The position numbers and the translations under genes are program-made. The notes below the pieces were generated by a model that worked only from the letters and a program-made list of their open reading frames with translations, was not told the DNA's origin and made no database searches. A DNA stretch of 64,000 bases from Moringa oleifera (taxonomy: Eukaryota; Streptophyta; Magnoliopsida; Brassicales; Moringaceae). The DNA is taken from contig JAJFZO010000130.1 of assembly GCA_021397835.1 (NCBI GenBank), positions 62,001 through 126,000 of the forward strand, written 5' to 3'. Of this stretch, positions 12,680 through 24,104 are shown in pieces. Each line of letters begins with the position of its first letter. Positions within the stretch are counted from its first letter, which is position 1.

Positions 12680-13960
12680 AAGGTGGCCTGATTGGTTGTA
12701 TCGAAAACATTTTTCATGATTAGGGCGAGCACAAGGACCATTATTGATTCGATATTATTGCTAGTTATTACCTTGGGTAACGGAGGTTGAAGTGTTATTT
12801 TGATTCTGTGTCGAACTTGAGTCGAATATGTAATTTTATTTCTATTACTATTGCTGCTTAGAGTTGTTAACTCTTTTAAAGTGGAAAAACTTCTTGATTT
12901 TGCTGTCGAATGTTATTCTGGGGATGCATAATGGATCTGTTGATCTGAGCTTTTACTTTCATCGTCAAATTCACTACATCTGTCATGTTCCAAAATCCCT
13001 TGAAGAGCAAGTCGATCTTGAATAACTATTTTTAGGCATCTAATATAATGAGCAATCAATTAATCCTTTGTCTCAGGCAGATTAACTCGTGCATTTAATA
13101 AGTAGAATTCTTCTATGTACTCATTAATAGTACAGTTAACTTGTCGACAATTTTGATATTGTTGATATAAAAAATGCTCATAATCTGAAGGGAGAAATAA
13201 TCTTTATAGTAATTACTTCATCTTGGGCCAAGTGCGAACATGTTGTTTTTCTTAGCATTGACGATTATATTGAAGTTGCTCCCACCAAGCAGAAGCTCTG
13301 CCTTTTAATTTATATGCCACAAGCTTAACTTGGTTTTCTTTTGAAATATTTAAATAATCAAAAAAAAATTTCAATAGTTCTTACCCAATCGAGAAAATCT
13401 TCAATGTTTAAGTGATTGTCAAAACTTAGTAAATCCATTTTCATCTTAAATTCTTTAGTGTGCAGGATATTTTTCTTCTTCAGATGAATAATCCAACCTC
13501 TGTGGCTGCGTTTATTGAGCATTCTTCCAACCTTGACGTTGAAAATCACCATCTCGAAAAGGTGGAAGGGCATCCTTAACTTTAAACTCACCATCACGCA
13601 GCCATATATGAGCTCTTCGATTTTGCCATTCATGGACCCGTAATAAAACATGCTCGTGAAAATCACAATTGATAGCTTGTCTCGCTTGAATTGGGGCATC
13701 ATTATCGATTCTTGAGCCAATTTGGGGTTGTATTGATCGTTGTGGCCTACCATAAGCTGCTGTTGACATCTTAAGCCTAGGTTAATAGGTGGTTGGTGTC
13801 TAAGTTGCAAATCCACATGATTTACTGCCTTAGAATTTCTTGAAATACAATCTACATGACTTAAGTATTGTTGGCCACCATTCTTTATGTTGTCATGCCG
13901 ATTTGGTCTTTGCTTCATGGAATCACATCTTCCTTCTATAATCATTGCAGTTATCATCTG
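12680..13960 (-). pseudogene. retrotransposon gag, relic
   Basis: The minus strand encodes a chromovirus-type gag in broken frames: 'EFKMKMDLLSFDNHLNIED' and 'FLDWVRTIEIFF' near 13360-13460, then 'LVAYKLKGRASAWWEQL', 'YQQYQNCRQVN' and a CCHC-like zinc knuckle starting 'KCFRYNQSGHLSN' near 12700. Gag forms the particle that packages the element RNA. Order gag then protease, both minus, fits the flanking LTRs. Confidence 0.75.
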
Positions 13961-14089
13961 TATAAGATTACGAAGGATTTCATCGATCCCATCAAGTCAT
14001 TGCTCGAACTTATTAAACCGTCGTTCGTTGTCAGTGGCTTGTATCTCACTAGAATCGCCGTCAGCTATCAGAATAAGTGTAAAATCTTT

Positions 14090-14101
14090 GCTCTGATACC
14101 A
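14090..14101 (-). other. primer binding site, initiator tRNA-Met type
   Basis: The minus strand reads TGGTATCAGAGC, the common plant LTR-element primer site complementary to the 3' end of initiator tRNA-Met, three bases from the LTR. Confidence 0.8.
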
Positions 14102-14104
14102 ATT

Positions 14105-14459
14105 TGATGCAGCGGAAGGTTTGCTTCAAAAGATAAGCAAAATAAAATTAAAAAACAAACCCGAAGGTTAAACTTTTAGAGGAATATTTGATAAATTGTA
14201 TTGATTTCTCTCTAACTATTACAATAAGTCCTTAAATAATGCGAAGAAGTAAAGTAAGAATAGGAAATGCAAAAAGAATGAGAAAACTAAAAATAAAAAA
14301 CTTGAAAAAATAGAGAACTAATTAAATGAGAAATTTGAGAGAATAAGAAGCTAACTAAATGAGAAACTTGAGAGAATAGAAAACTGACTAAATGAAAAAC
14401 TAAGATATCTAATCAAAATAGAACATTAACTGAAATAGGACACTAAGTTAATATGGACA
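14105..14459 (-). repeat. 5' LTR of the 3.1-kb element
   Basis: Starts tgatgc on the plus strand and ends gaca; same length as the left copy. The primer site adjoins it. Confidence 0.75.
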
Positions 14460-14479
14460 CCTCCATTACTAGTAAAAAC
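14460..14479. repeat. 20-bp flanking duplication, right copy
   Basis: Identical to 11321-11340. On the minus strand it encodes the conserved L1 'LLVMEV' stretch, so it is target sequence, not part of the LTR. Confidence 0.8.
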
Positions 14480-15000
14480 AATAAGGATCTCAAAATGCAT
14501 AAAAGAACTTTGATGGGCTACCATTCATTATCACCGCAAAAGATATTATAGAAATACACCAAAAAATCCAGCTATTCCACTTAATGCTGCAGCACATCTT
14601 CTTTAGAATGTCCATGAGAAACTCCCATGAAATATGGTTGAGCTTTTTTCATATCCAATTTGCACACAACACCACTCATTCTTCATCTCATTTGACTATC
14701 CACAACCTTATTTGCAATCAAAGCAGCATCTAAAACTTGCCTACCCTTCACAAACGCATTCTGGTTCTTGCTAACCACCTCCTCCACCATCAATTGTAAT
14801 CTTTTGGTCAACACGATGGAGATCAACTTGTAAACACATCCCTTCAAAGTAATTGGTCTATATTCACTAATATTTTCAGCCCCATACATCTTTGGTATCA
14901 AAACTAAAAATGTAGTATTTAAAGATTTCACAAATTTCTCATTCTCATAAAAGTCTCCAAATACCCTCATAATGTCACTTTTCATCGCCTCCCAATAATA
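14480..15000 (-). pseudogene. L1-type LINE reverse transcriptase, N-terminal part
   Basis: The minus ORF at 14683-14985 contains 'NTTFLVLIPKMYGAENISEY' followed by RPITL, 'YKLISIVLTKRLQ' and 'SKNQNAFVKGRQVLDA', which are reverse-transcriptase blocks of plant L1 elements. Homology ends near 15000, so the LINE is 5'-truncated, as is usual. The rest of the domain is at 10580-11320. Confidence 0.85.
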
Positions 15001-15329
15001 TTAGATCAGTTAAGTTGAGTACTAAATTGAAACATAAAGTATCATTCTTTGGTCTTTAAAAATAGAAATGAAAACCAAATCTTTAAAAGCATGGAGGCAA
15101 AAATCATGAAGTGCCCTAGAATATTGATAGCACCCTTCGTCATCTTCGTGATTCTAGTCAAATAGTACTTAAATAATATCATTTTAATAAACATTAACAA
15201 AAACGAAAATTAGAAAGACTCGATATATCCAAAACAACTAAATTAAAACAACCTAAAAGATACCAATGAATATCAACCAAAAAAAGACCTATTATAGATA
15301 ATAGCATTAGAAAATAATTATAAGATGAA
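15001..15329. other. no gene seen
   Basis: AT-rich spacer between the LINE and the duplicated resistance-gene flank. Confidence 0.5.
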
Positions 15330-16330
15330 GCAGCTTCTTGCGTCATTTCATCATAGTTCATTCTTCTTTTAACTTCAAAATTGCATTTTTAGATACAAGA
15401 CTTAACGAGATAAGAGTGATTATTCCTCAAATAAGAAACTGGCTTAATGCTTGTTGAGAATACTTACGGATGTTTGATTATGTAATATATAAGTATCAAT
15501 TTGTTGTTTGACTTAGCTTTATCCTGAAGTAAAATGGCTAGCACCTATAAATAAACAATCCCTAAGAAAGATGGACAATAAAATCTGAGAAATTCTATGC
15601 TGACTTTATATTTTAAACATTAAATGTGAGGTTGACAGGATAGCGTTAGTAATAAGTTATTCAGCCAGAGCTTAGAAATATCAATTCTCATGCCAAAGCA
15701 CTATTGTGTCTAGAGTTCAACAAAGAAACATTTACTAGTAAGGAATGCAAATGAATTACCAATGAGAACCAATAGTTAGCTTAACAACAATAGTTAGAAT
15801 CTAAAGAAGTTAGCTGCTTATTCATTCTCCCAGTAGGCTCAGTAAACAAGTTCTAAAATCTTCAAATGAAAAAAAGGAAAAGATATGAAATGAACTTGAA
15901 AAGATAACTAGGGGGATAATGATATTTCTCTTTTGTTTACGTCCAAGATTGCCAAGAAACCTAGCACAATCATAAATTTCATACTAAATACAAATTGGTT
16001 GTGTTAATCAACCAGATAAATCTGTTAGAAAATGTAAACCACAAAATGATTAAATGAAGAAATAGAGAACTGAGATATTTACCATCAATTTACAGATAAT
16101 ACGTGAAGAATTGTAGAGCTGGTAAGGTGCACTAGATGGATCCCTGTTCCTGCATACTCATGATAAGGACACTGAGCACTGAAGGAAGCCTTCGTAGAAA
16201 AGACGGATTTATACCAACCTTCATACATAATTTTAAGGAATTGAAGCCTGAGTAGAAAACCTTAAGTAAGCAATCAAGAGAAGGAGATAATAATTAATTG
16301 GACAGTCTAAATATGCAAAAGAATTGAAGC
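15330..16330. repeat. segmental duplicate B, partner of 6300-7260
   Basis: See the match listed for 6300-7260. Directly followed by NBS-LRR coding remains at 16330-16612, so it is 3' flank or intron of that gene. A third, more diverged copy runs from about 17020 to 17950, also ending at LRR remains. Confidence 0.7.
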
Positions 16331-16612
16331 TAACGACTCAAAATACAACTATTAACCTTCAAAATTTTTATGTGATATCTGTTGGACATTTTGATATGTG
16401 GCATGCAAGCAATCTTGGGCCAATCAATGCCTATATGTTTCTTGCATGTTTCGGGCAAATGAGGACAAACCCAAATTTCTAATGCTTGTAAAGAGGTAAG
16501 ACAACTCATCGAAAAAGGCAGTGAACTCAAATTGCGGCAAGAACCAATTACTGAGTGATGTCGAAGGAACTCTGGTAAAGACACCAGCTCTGAAAGATTC
16601 CCAGTTGACTGC
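16330..16612 (-). pseudogene. NBS-LRR resistance protein, C-terminal fragment
   Basis: The minus strand reads 'STGNLSELVSLPEFLRH', 'NLSSLPFSMSCLTSLQALEI' and 'CPHLPETCKKHIGIDWPKIA', followed by 'MPHIKM'. These are the last leucine-rich repeats and the conserved C-terminal tail (CPxLxxxCxxxxGxDWPKIAHIPxI) of CC-NBS-LRR immune receptors. No NB-ARC domain is present nearby, so only the 3' end remains. It could be a last exon, but nothing upstream to 16900 supports a complete gene. Confidence 0.75.
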
Positions 16613-16619
16613 AGTGAAA

Positions 16620-17019
16620 GACTGGTAAAATGTTAGTTCTTAACCTATCTTTACCAACAAAAAATGAACTTACTGTAAGCACAATTAGCTCATTCTAATG
16701 ATGGTGGAGATGTGAATTACTTGGTGTCTTCATTGGCGTCTGGTAATAAGAAAGCAGTTGATAATTTGATCTGACTAGAGAAAGTCTTCTGCACCAACAA
16801 GGAAGATAGGGCCAGTTAGCAAGCAGTATCAGGCATGGGCCCAAAGCTTACTCAACAAGAAAAGTGGTTCTGTTTTAAGCAGGGCTAGCAAGGAACAAGA
16901 GGCAACTGGAAGCAAGGAAATTTCAGATAAATACAGTTGGAGAAAAAAAGTAAACAATCGAAGATCACTTCCAAAAGAAAAAAATCCAGTTTCTGTTTAC
17001 AACAACATATTAGTTGGAG
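16620..17019. other. no gene seen
   Basis: The minus ORF at 16885-17103 has no recognised motif. Confidence 0.5.
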
Positions 17020-17939
17020 TAGCTTCTTGCATCCTTCCATTATAGTTACCATTTTTTTCATCTTCGATATTTTACGCCTTAGATGTTGTTTACAATAACA
17101 CAAGATTAAATCATGTCAGTAAATAGCTAAAAGTGACTACTCTCAAACTATCTCTAAAAGATTCAAGGAATTATTTAAAGTTTCCTGGAATTACTTACTG
17201 ATCTGGAAGTTAAACGGCTAACACTTGAAAAATGGGCAATCGTTATATTTCTAACATCATTTTGCCTAAAAAATATGATTTATGGCTGTTAAGAAAGCCA
17301 CAGATTTCAATGTCAAGTAATGAATATTAGAAATTTGTTCCTCATACAATGCTACCTATTCATTTACATTCCTAATATTATAAGATTGCAACAGCCTAGA
17401 TCACACCTCTGCAGTAATTTCCTAGAGCCAGTTTCTTGAATCATTCTATTTCTTTGACATGGTTAACACACCAAGCCACACAGCTACATTCTGAAAAATT
17501 GTATGATCCTGCACACATGACTTTACAAGGTTTAATTTGGTCATTGTCAATATGCAATCGAGTAGTACAAACTAGTGACGGGATATTAGTGATGCCAATA
17601 CCAAGACACATTTTAGATTGAAGCAACGCAATATTGACATGAAAAAATAGTAGAAACTGATAGTTTCATATTTCAAAAAGTTATATAAATTGGATGAATT
17701 CCTAGACCAAGTACATTTTTTACAAAATAAAAAATGAATAGAAATAAAAAGGATGAGGTAACTACCACTGAACTTGTAGACAATGCTTAAAGAATTGTAA
17801 TGCTAATAAAATGCAATGGTTTTGTCATTGGTTCTTTGAGTGATGAAGAGGATAGAACGATCGATGAGAGCGTTTAAATATGCAAAACAATTGAAGCCTG
17901 AGGAGTTGAAAAACAACTGCTAAAGAAAAACAACTGCTA
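17020..17939. repeat. segmental duplicate, third and most diverged copy
   Basis: Shares with 15330-16330 and 6300-7260 the opening 'ttatagttacca'/'catagttca' block, a middle part about 'gctaacactt', and the closing 'aaatatgcaaaa' and 'gaattgaagcctgag'-type blocks before LRR sequence. Short ORFs at 17436-17626 on both strands are not convincing. Confidence 0.55.
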
Positions 17940-18470
17940 ACCTGTATAACCATTGAATTAGTCAATAATGATGTTTGGTATGCGGGCAATCTTGGGCCGG
18001 TCAGTAACAGTCTCTTTGGCATGGTTTAGACAAATGGGGCAATAGATAGTTTACAATTCTGGTAAACAGGAAAGACCACCCATCCAGACAGCACAGATGT
18101 CAAATTGGAGCAAAAACCAATTTGAATCCTTTGCAACAAGACAACATATTGAAGGGACTATGGTAAAAACACCGAATTTGGGAGTTTCCAAATTGTCAGC
18201 CGTAAAAAACTCATGAGGCCTTGAAATTGAATCTTATCTAAGTCTGAGAGATCCAGTTGTAGGCAGCTGCATATCAATAACTTTGCAAGGGCAGTGAGAT
18301 GTTGAAGCACTCCAGCAAGAGAAGTCGACCTTTCACAATCTTGAATAGTAAGAGAGCTGAGACAAGTTAAGCCTATGAAGCCTTCCCCTGGCATAGGTTC
18401 TATATCCTTAAGCGAAGTAAGCTTTAGAGAGTTCAATTTGGAGACCCGAAGAGGTTGAGCAGCCGTTCAT
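17940..18470 (-). pseudogene. NBS-LRR resistance protein, second C-terminal fragment
   Basis: The minus strand from 18470 reads 'LNSLKLTSLKDIEPMP', 'GFIGLTCLSSLTIQDCERS', 'TSLAGVLQHLTALAKLLICS' and 'LDLSDLDKIQFQGLMSFLRL', clear LRR sequence of a CC-NBS-LRR. After a frame change near 18100 the tail follows at about 17960-18050 as 'TVTDRPKIARIPNI', the counterpart of 'GIDWPKIACMPHI' in the fragment at 16330. It is a tandem neighbour of that fragment and likewise lacks the NB-ARC part. Confidence 0.75.
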
Positions 18471-18809
18471 CTTCTTCTTCATTATAATTGTCCGTTGCAT
18501 TGGTTTCCAACTGTTATATTCCAGCTCAAATCTCTTTCAATAGATGAGAGTACGGCATGAAAGGCGAGTCAAGACAATGGTGAATCTCTATTATGGTAGC
18601 AAAACATTAAAGGAAATAATTAATCAGAAATATCAAAACTAACAAAGATGTACAAGTGAAAAATTATATTATTCTTATAAAAAAACACTTCATAATTTCG
18701 ACCTTTTATGAAAGAGTGCCCAGCATATATACATATATACATTCCGAAATACAGTTAAAGAACAGAATCTTATCTTGCTACGACCAACGTAGTGATGAGA
18801 AGTATCAGT

Positions 18810-18955
18810 AATCCACCCAAAAATATCACCATTAAACATATATGCTATACAAGAAATTATAGAAGATGCTCATTTGATAATAGAATATGCTCCATGGTTA
18901 ACCCAAATGAAACTACAAGAAACAATAGCATTAGTCACTCTCATGAAACTACAAT
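18810..18955. repeat. segmental duplicate, partner at 9866-10010
   Basis: See 9866-10010. It marks the far end of the duplicated resistance-gene unit. 18471-18809 holds nothing else that I recognise. Confidence 0.65.
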
Positions 18956-18959
18956 ACAT

Positions 18960-19639
18960 ATTATATTATATTATTGGAATACATACATGTATACATTATC
19001 TTATAAGTGCAGATGCATATTTGTCTATATTTATGGGTTTGCATCTATAATTAAAATTTAAATAATTAATAAATTTCATACATTTCATATGAGGATTTCG
19101 TTTTCTCACAATTGAAAAATCGTAGATTGATCTGCAGAGGAAACCATGAGAACTCTTATAACCAGCATTATAAAGCTCACACACCCCCATCTTTCTTCCT
19201 CTCCCTTTTATTCTCCCTCCCTTTCACTTCAAATATTAAAACTACAGTCGCGTTTTGAGGTGTTTCGTGTAAGAAGTGTGCTCAGAACCAGAGACCTATT
19301 GCCTCTACATTGTGGCAGAATAGTGGCGGCACTTGAACAATAGGTTGCTCTAATCCAAGTGAAGGAGAAGATCAACTCGAAGACATAGAGAAGAAGATAT
19401 TCGATAGGCTCAGTAGAAATTTTCCCCACTTTAATCTCCAAAATCAGCTTTGTATTAGAGGTGCCTGGGTCCATCACAAGGTCTCTCACTCATTTCATCT
19501 ACTTATATATGTCAATATCACCAACAGCTAGTGGCCTAACTAACAGGCACCACTTATTGACTTAAAAGGAACATTTTAACAACAATAACACACAAACCAA
19601 TAACACCCCATGATCTAGTCAAACTCATAATGGCTCATC
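18960..19639. other. possible chromovirus LTR remnant
   Basis: Lies just beyond the integrase end of the chromovirus relic, where its 3' LTR would be. On the minus strand a 'catatataag' TATA-like site near 19505 precedes a leader-like stretch. I could not align it convincingly to sequence beyond 23479, so the LTR call is weak. Confidence 0.3.
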
Positions 19640-20660
19640 CGTGCAACATGATTTTTGACTTATTCTTCCACATAAAGTGGATTCATCACATTTGCCTTCT
19701 TCGATCTTCTTGGTCTATCAATAAATCCCCAGTTTGATGGGACCTTGTCCTCAAGGTCAATATGAAGAAACTTGTTTCCAACTCTCGCGTGTCTTCCCAA
19801 GTTGCATCCTTAACTGGAAGCCATTTCCACTTCATCAAACTTTTTTCAATAAGTTTTAAGCCTTTTCTTGCTCATTGAGTATCTATGATTGCTTCTGGCT
19901 CCAAGGTCGAGGCACCATCTTCATCAGTTGGTGGCAATTTGCTGTTAGTAGTTCTAACCTCTCTAATTTTTTTTCTTTAGCATAGACACGTGAAAAATTG
20001 GATGTATATGAGATTCAATAGGCAATTCAAGTTTGTATGCCACCTTACTAGTTCTTTCTATAATATAATATTCACCTTTTCTGTCTACTCATCAAACCAA
20101 GGGTGATAAACAATACTACTATTAAGCTTCAATCTTACCAATTTAAGTAGTTCCTGCCAGAAAGCACCAATAAGCACCTTATCTCTATCAGATGCTATAT
20201 CTCTAGGGAACCCATGTAGCTTGTCAACGCTACTTAAGAAGAGGTGAGCGACTTTATAAGTTGTGAATGAATGAGATAATGGAACGAAAATGTGCATAGT
20301 TGGCAAACTGTCAACAACTACGAGGATAGTATCTTTATCTTTTGATTATCTTAGGGGCAATAAAATCTATGAAAATGGATTCCTAAACTCTATTAGAAAT
20401 ATAAAGAATGTTGCAGCAGTCCTAGATAAGCTACATTCTCATTTTCACATCTTAGACAAACCTCATATTTGATCACCCAGTTGTATATATCTACCTTCAT
20501 TCTTTTCAAATGAAAATGAAACTTAAGACTATTGTAGGAGCCTCTAATCCTAGAATGTCCTCCTAAAGCTGAATTATAGACAACCTACATGATTCTTCTT
20601 CTTAATTCTTCCCTTACTTCAATAACTAGTCCATTTTATGCCTCAATAACTCGTGAGAAT
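19640..20660 (-). pseudogene. chromovirus integrase and C-terminus, relic
   Basis: The minus strand has, from right to left: 'VIEVREELRRRIM' and 'NSALGGHSRIRGSYNSL' (the zinc-binding H of integrase, near 20550-20640), 'DIYNWVIKYEVCLRCE', 'LGLLQ', then the integrase core 'PLSHSFTTYKVAHLFLSSVD', 'KLHGFPRDIASDRDKV' and 'LIGAFWQELLKL' (ORF 20085-20306, with the catalytic SDRD), and last a tail 'LEDKVPSNWGFIDRPRRS' near 19720. Stops and frameshifts are frequent. The orientation is opposite to the neighbouring reverse transcriptase. Confidence 0.8.
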
Positions 20661-20689
20661 AGGTGTAATGAGGCTTTGCATCAACTTTT

Positions 20690-22506
20690 ATCATCAAGGT
20701 TCAGGTGGAAGAAGCAAAATCATGAGTTTGACTTTGATTTAAGGGTATTGAAATTGAGTGGTCATGATTATGATGATAAGAATGAATTGGATGAAGCAGT
20801 ACAACCCTACAACTTTTGATTTTTGAAACATGAAGCTATCCTTAAAAAGAGAGGAAGAACAGTTTGAGCTGATTGGAATTAGAAACCACTAAACTCAGAT
20901 CGAGGTTCTGCAAAGGCCTCCAAAATTTTCTCAAGAATGGTTGGAATAGAGTTACATACCAATGCTTTACAATCACTTGTTGTTCCCTACCAAAAACCTC
21001 TGAGAACCCAAACTCAATAACTAGAGTCACCCAACTAATTGTTCTCAAGCTCATTGAGTCAATACTGCATAAATATAGTGTAGTATTTGAAGAACCTAAA
21101 TCACTTCCCTAAATAGAAGCCATGATTATTCTATAACCTTAAAACTAAACTTCCAACCAATAAGTATAAGACATTAAGATATTCTTATTTCCGAAAGATT
21201 AAGATAGAGAAGCACACCAAGAAAATGCTTAAAAAATTCTGTTATCCAACCAAGTCAAAATCTATTGCTTCCCCAGTCTATTGGTTTTAAAATAAAGGAT
21301 GGAAGTTAAAGATTTTCTATTGATTGTAAACAGCTTAGTGCTATGACTACCAAAGAAAAATTCCTAATCCTCATCATAGAAGATTTGCCGAATGAATTAA
21401 GGGAGCTAACTATTCCCCTAAGCTGGACCTAAGGCCTGGTTATCACCAAATCAAAATGAAGACTGCAAATGTCCATAAGACAGCCTTTAGAACTCATAAT
21501 GGGCACTTCGAGTTCTTGGTAACGCCATTTGGGTTCACTAATGCCCCAACCACTTTTCAGGCCCTCATGGATAATATCTTTGAGACTTATCTGAGGAAGT
21601 TCATCCTAGTGTTTTTTTTTGATGATATACTGGTCTATAGCTTTGATCTAGAGCAGCACATCAACACCTAAAGTTGGCTCCATAAACTCTGTTGAGGCAC
21701 CAGCTCTTTACTAAGCTATTGAAATATACTTTTGGACAATATTAAGTCAAATATCTTGGGTATGCCATCTCCATTAAAGGGATTAGTATTGTCAAAACCA
21801 AGATTAAAGCTATGATAAACTAGCATATTCCCCAAAACTTAAAGGCATTAAAGCGTTTTTGGAACTTATTGGATATTACAGGAAATTTATTAAGAGGGTA
21901 TGGTGTTATGAGTAAACCCCTCACTCAACTCCTAAACAATGATGCATTTAAACGGGGGAAAGCAGCAAAGGAAGCTTTCAATCAATTCAAAGAAGTAATG
22001 TGTATAGCACCAATGCTGCTTCGCTCGATTTTTCTCAACCTTTCACACTAGAGACTGATCGCTAGCAATAAAGGGAACGAGGTAGTACTAATGCAAAGCC
22101 AATGATCTTTAGCACTCATAAGTAAGGCTCTGAACATTAAACACTAAGATGCATCACTTTCTGACAAAGAACTCATGGCCATCATATTTACTATTATAAA
22201 ATAGAGACATTACTTGGAACATGTCCACTTCATAATTAAGATGACAAAGAAAGTATTAAGTTCCTTTTGTAGCTGAAATATGCAAAAAAAAGGGCTGATG
22301 AATTGATTAAGCTTGGATTTCAACATCTTGTATAGAAGGAGATTTGAGAATAAGATCACAAAAACTTTTATCTAGGAAGGGACACCCAAAGCAAAGGGTG
22401 GATAGTCACTGAGCCATAGGTACCTCTCTGTTACCAGTATGGATGATTGACGTTATTGCCAGCTATGAAGAGGATGCATAAATCAAAGAAATCATCCAGG
22501 ATTCTT
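20690..22506 (+). pseudogene. chromovirus protease end, RT and RNase H, inverted relic
   Basis: The plus strand encodes 'FDFDLRVLKLSGHDY' (end of protease, near 20730), a spacer with 'LKREEEQFELIGI', 'ILHKYSVVFEEPKSLP', then RT: '[15 protein letters not shown]', '[20 protein letters not shown]', '[15 protein letters not shown]' and the active site '[11 protein letters not shown]' (21456-21671). RNase H-like sequence follows: 'SKALNIKH', 'ASLSDKELMAIIFTI', 'RHYLEHVHFII', and a linker ending near 22506. Many stops. It lies on the strand opposite to the gag, protease start and integrase on either side. Confidence 0.85.
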
Positions 22507-22720
22507 ATATAACTTCTTACTCAGCATATTTTGACCATTAGCAACTATCACTCATAAGGTTAATGCCTTAGTGGACTATTTAATAATTCCTTCACCAACT
22601 TAGCATTTACAAAACAACATGTGCTCCCACTATCTATTAAATCACCACTTGTCTCCCATTAACTTCCCCTTTTGACTTTGAGAAAATTACCAGACTCTTT
22701 GCCTATCTTAACGATTTCCT
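22500..22720 (-). pseudogene. chromovirus protease N-terminal part, relic
   Basis: The minus strand reads 'LIDSGSTCCFVNAKLVKELL' (active site DSGS at about 22630-22650) and then 'VIVANGQNMLSKKLYKNP', running left to about 22500, where homology ends abruptly and the plus-strand linker after RNase H begins. The rest of this protease is at about 20700 on the plus strand. Confidence 0.75.
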
Positions 22721-22819
22721 CCCTTTCCACTTCATTATCTATGTCCATCATCTATACCCTCACCTGTTTCGACTTTATGACAGAGAGTGAATTTAATTGT
22801 TTGGTCTTGCATACATGGC

Positions 22820-23478
22820 CTATAAAATATTTATACCACACCTGAAGTATAATCCTGGAGTTCTCTTGGGATTAACAGGGTGGGTGTTAGGTTTTGTAGG
22901 TTCTGTTTGTCTAGTGTTTGAGGGTTGGGTGGCTTTGATATTAGCTTTGGTAGGGTATTTGATAGGATGGGTTTGAGAGTTGGTTTTGGTAGGAGTGCTC
23001 ACAAAGAATGGTGTGTTATTGCTGAGTTAGGATTTAGAAGGGTGCTTTTGATTTTTGAACATGGCCATTATGGACTGATCTTGAAGTTTAGCTTGTTCGT
23101 TTCTACTGCCACTAACGTGAAACTGTTTAGAGGTGAACATGGGTGAATAGCTTGATTCACCACCTGGTGGCATTGCTGCAGGCAACCAATTTGAAACCGT
23201 CATCATTTCCATCAGTTGATTCATCTGTTGTTGTATTGCTTGCTACAAGGCTTCCACAGCTTACCGAATAGCCTTGTGCTTTTGGAATTGCTTTGTTGTG
23301 GTATTCCAATATGTTGTACATCTCCCTCATGAATTCTTTGACTCTTTTGTTCCGACCATATTGACATGCTCGTCCATCAATTTAAGGTGGTTAGCCTTTG
23401 TCGTAACAGCATTTTTCTTGTTTGCCATAACGAATGCAGCAAAGGTTTCCTCAGGTTTTGTCTATTTTGATACCCCTC
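22820..23478 (-). pseudogene. chromovirus gag, internally deleted relic
   Basis: The minus strand encodes the N-terminal part (ORF 23027-23224, 'MNQLMEMMTVSNWLPAAMPP' and 'YSPMFTSKQFHVSG') and jumps straight to the C-terminal 'KLQDQSIMAMFKNQK'; the sister relic at 39946-40600 has about 400 bases more between these points. A Pro/Thr-rich linker and 'GLYFRCG', the start of a zinc knuckle, follow at 22820-23002. At the right edge 'tgtcaaaacc' from 23479 could begin the 5' LTR, with a weak tRNA-Met-type primer site (tgatacc) beside it. Confidence 0.7.
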
Positions 23479-23900
23479 TGTCAAAACCCTGACTCTTGAT
23501 AGGAATGAATTAGTGAATAGAAAGAATTGAGAAGAAAACCAAAATGGGAGACGAGATTGAGGTAGAGAAAGAATAAAATAGATGACAGAAAAGAGAAGAA
23601 GAGTAAGAATAGAGAGAAATGAGAATTTCCATTAATGATTCAATGGATTCTCTTCCAAAAATTTCTGTGCCTCTAATAAGACCAATATCAAAACTTCTGT
23701 GCCTCTAATAAGACCAATGTCTTGACAATACCGTCACTACAATTGTACAAAATGACAAATAAGGTAATTGGTGAATAAAAAATCAAATAAGAAACTAGCA
23801 TAACACAAATGACCACTCCATATTTTTCCTACTCTGCCACCTCTCTGATCTGTGTTGATGTAGTGATTATGCTACTTATCTCTTTTATTGTTCCAGTTAC
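23479..23900. other. possible chromovirus 5' LTR remnant
   Basis: Lies where the 5' LTR of the minus-strand relic would be. It holds a local tandem duplication of about 33 bp near 23660-23725 ('tctgtgcctctaataagacc' twice). No second LTR copy was found to confirm it. Confidence 0.3.
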
Positions 23901-24104
23901 TGCTATAGGAATACTGTCCAATTTGGATACATTTGTTGGTTTGCATGCATAGAACGATGAATCAGCGGATAGCAAGTCCATAGTCCCTCTTAAGTACTAT
24001 ATAATTGATATGACATTTTCAATTCTTAATCAAATGGGTGATTTGGTTTATAGTAGAAATTGAGCTAATTTGTTGGAATAGTATCAAGAGCACACATACC
24101 ACCA

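Larger units (their letters stand above)
11341..14459 (-). mobile_element. short degenerate chromovirus-like LTR element
   Basis: Two direct repeats of about 355 bp (11341-11695 and 14105-14459) enclose gag and protease relics on the minus strand. A primer binding site lies next to the right LTR at 14090-14101. Reverse transcriptase and integrase are missing, so the element is internally deleted to 3.1 kb. It sits inside an L1 LINE relic. Both LTRs differ at many sites by eye, so it is old. Confidence 0.8.

Noticed and set aside
19080..23900. A clear LTR pair for the chromovirus relic
   Set aside because: I could not align 18960-19640 with 23479-23900 beyond chance, so only weak LTR entries are given.
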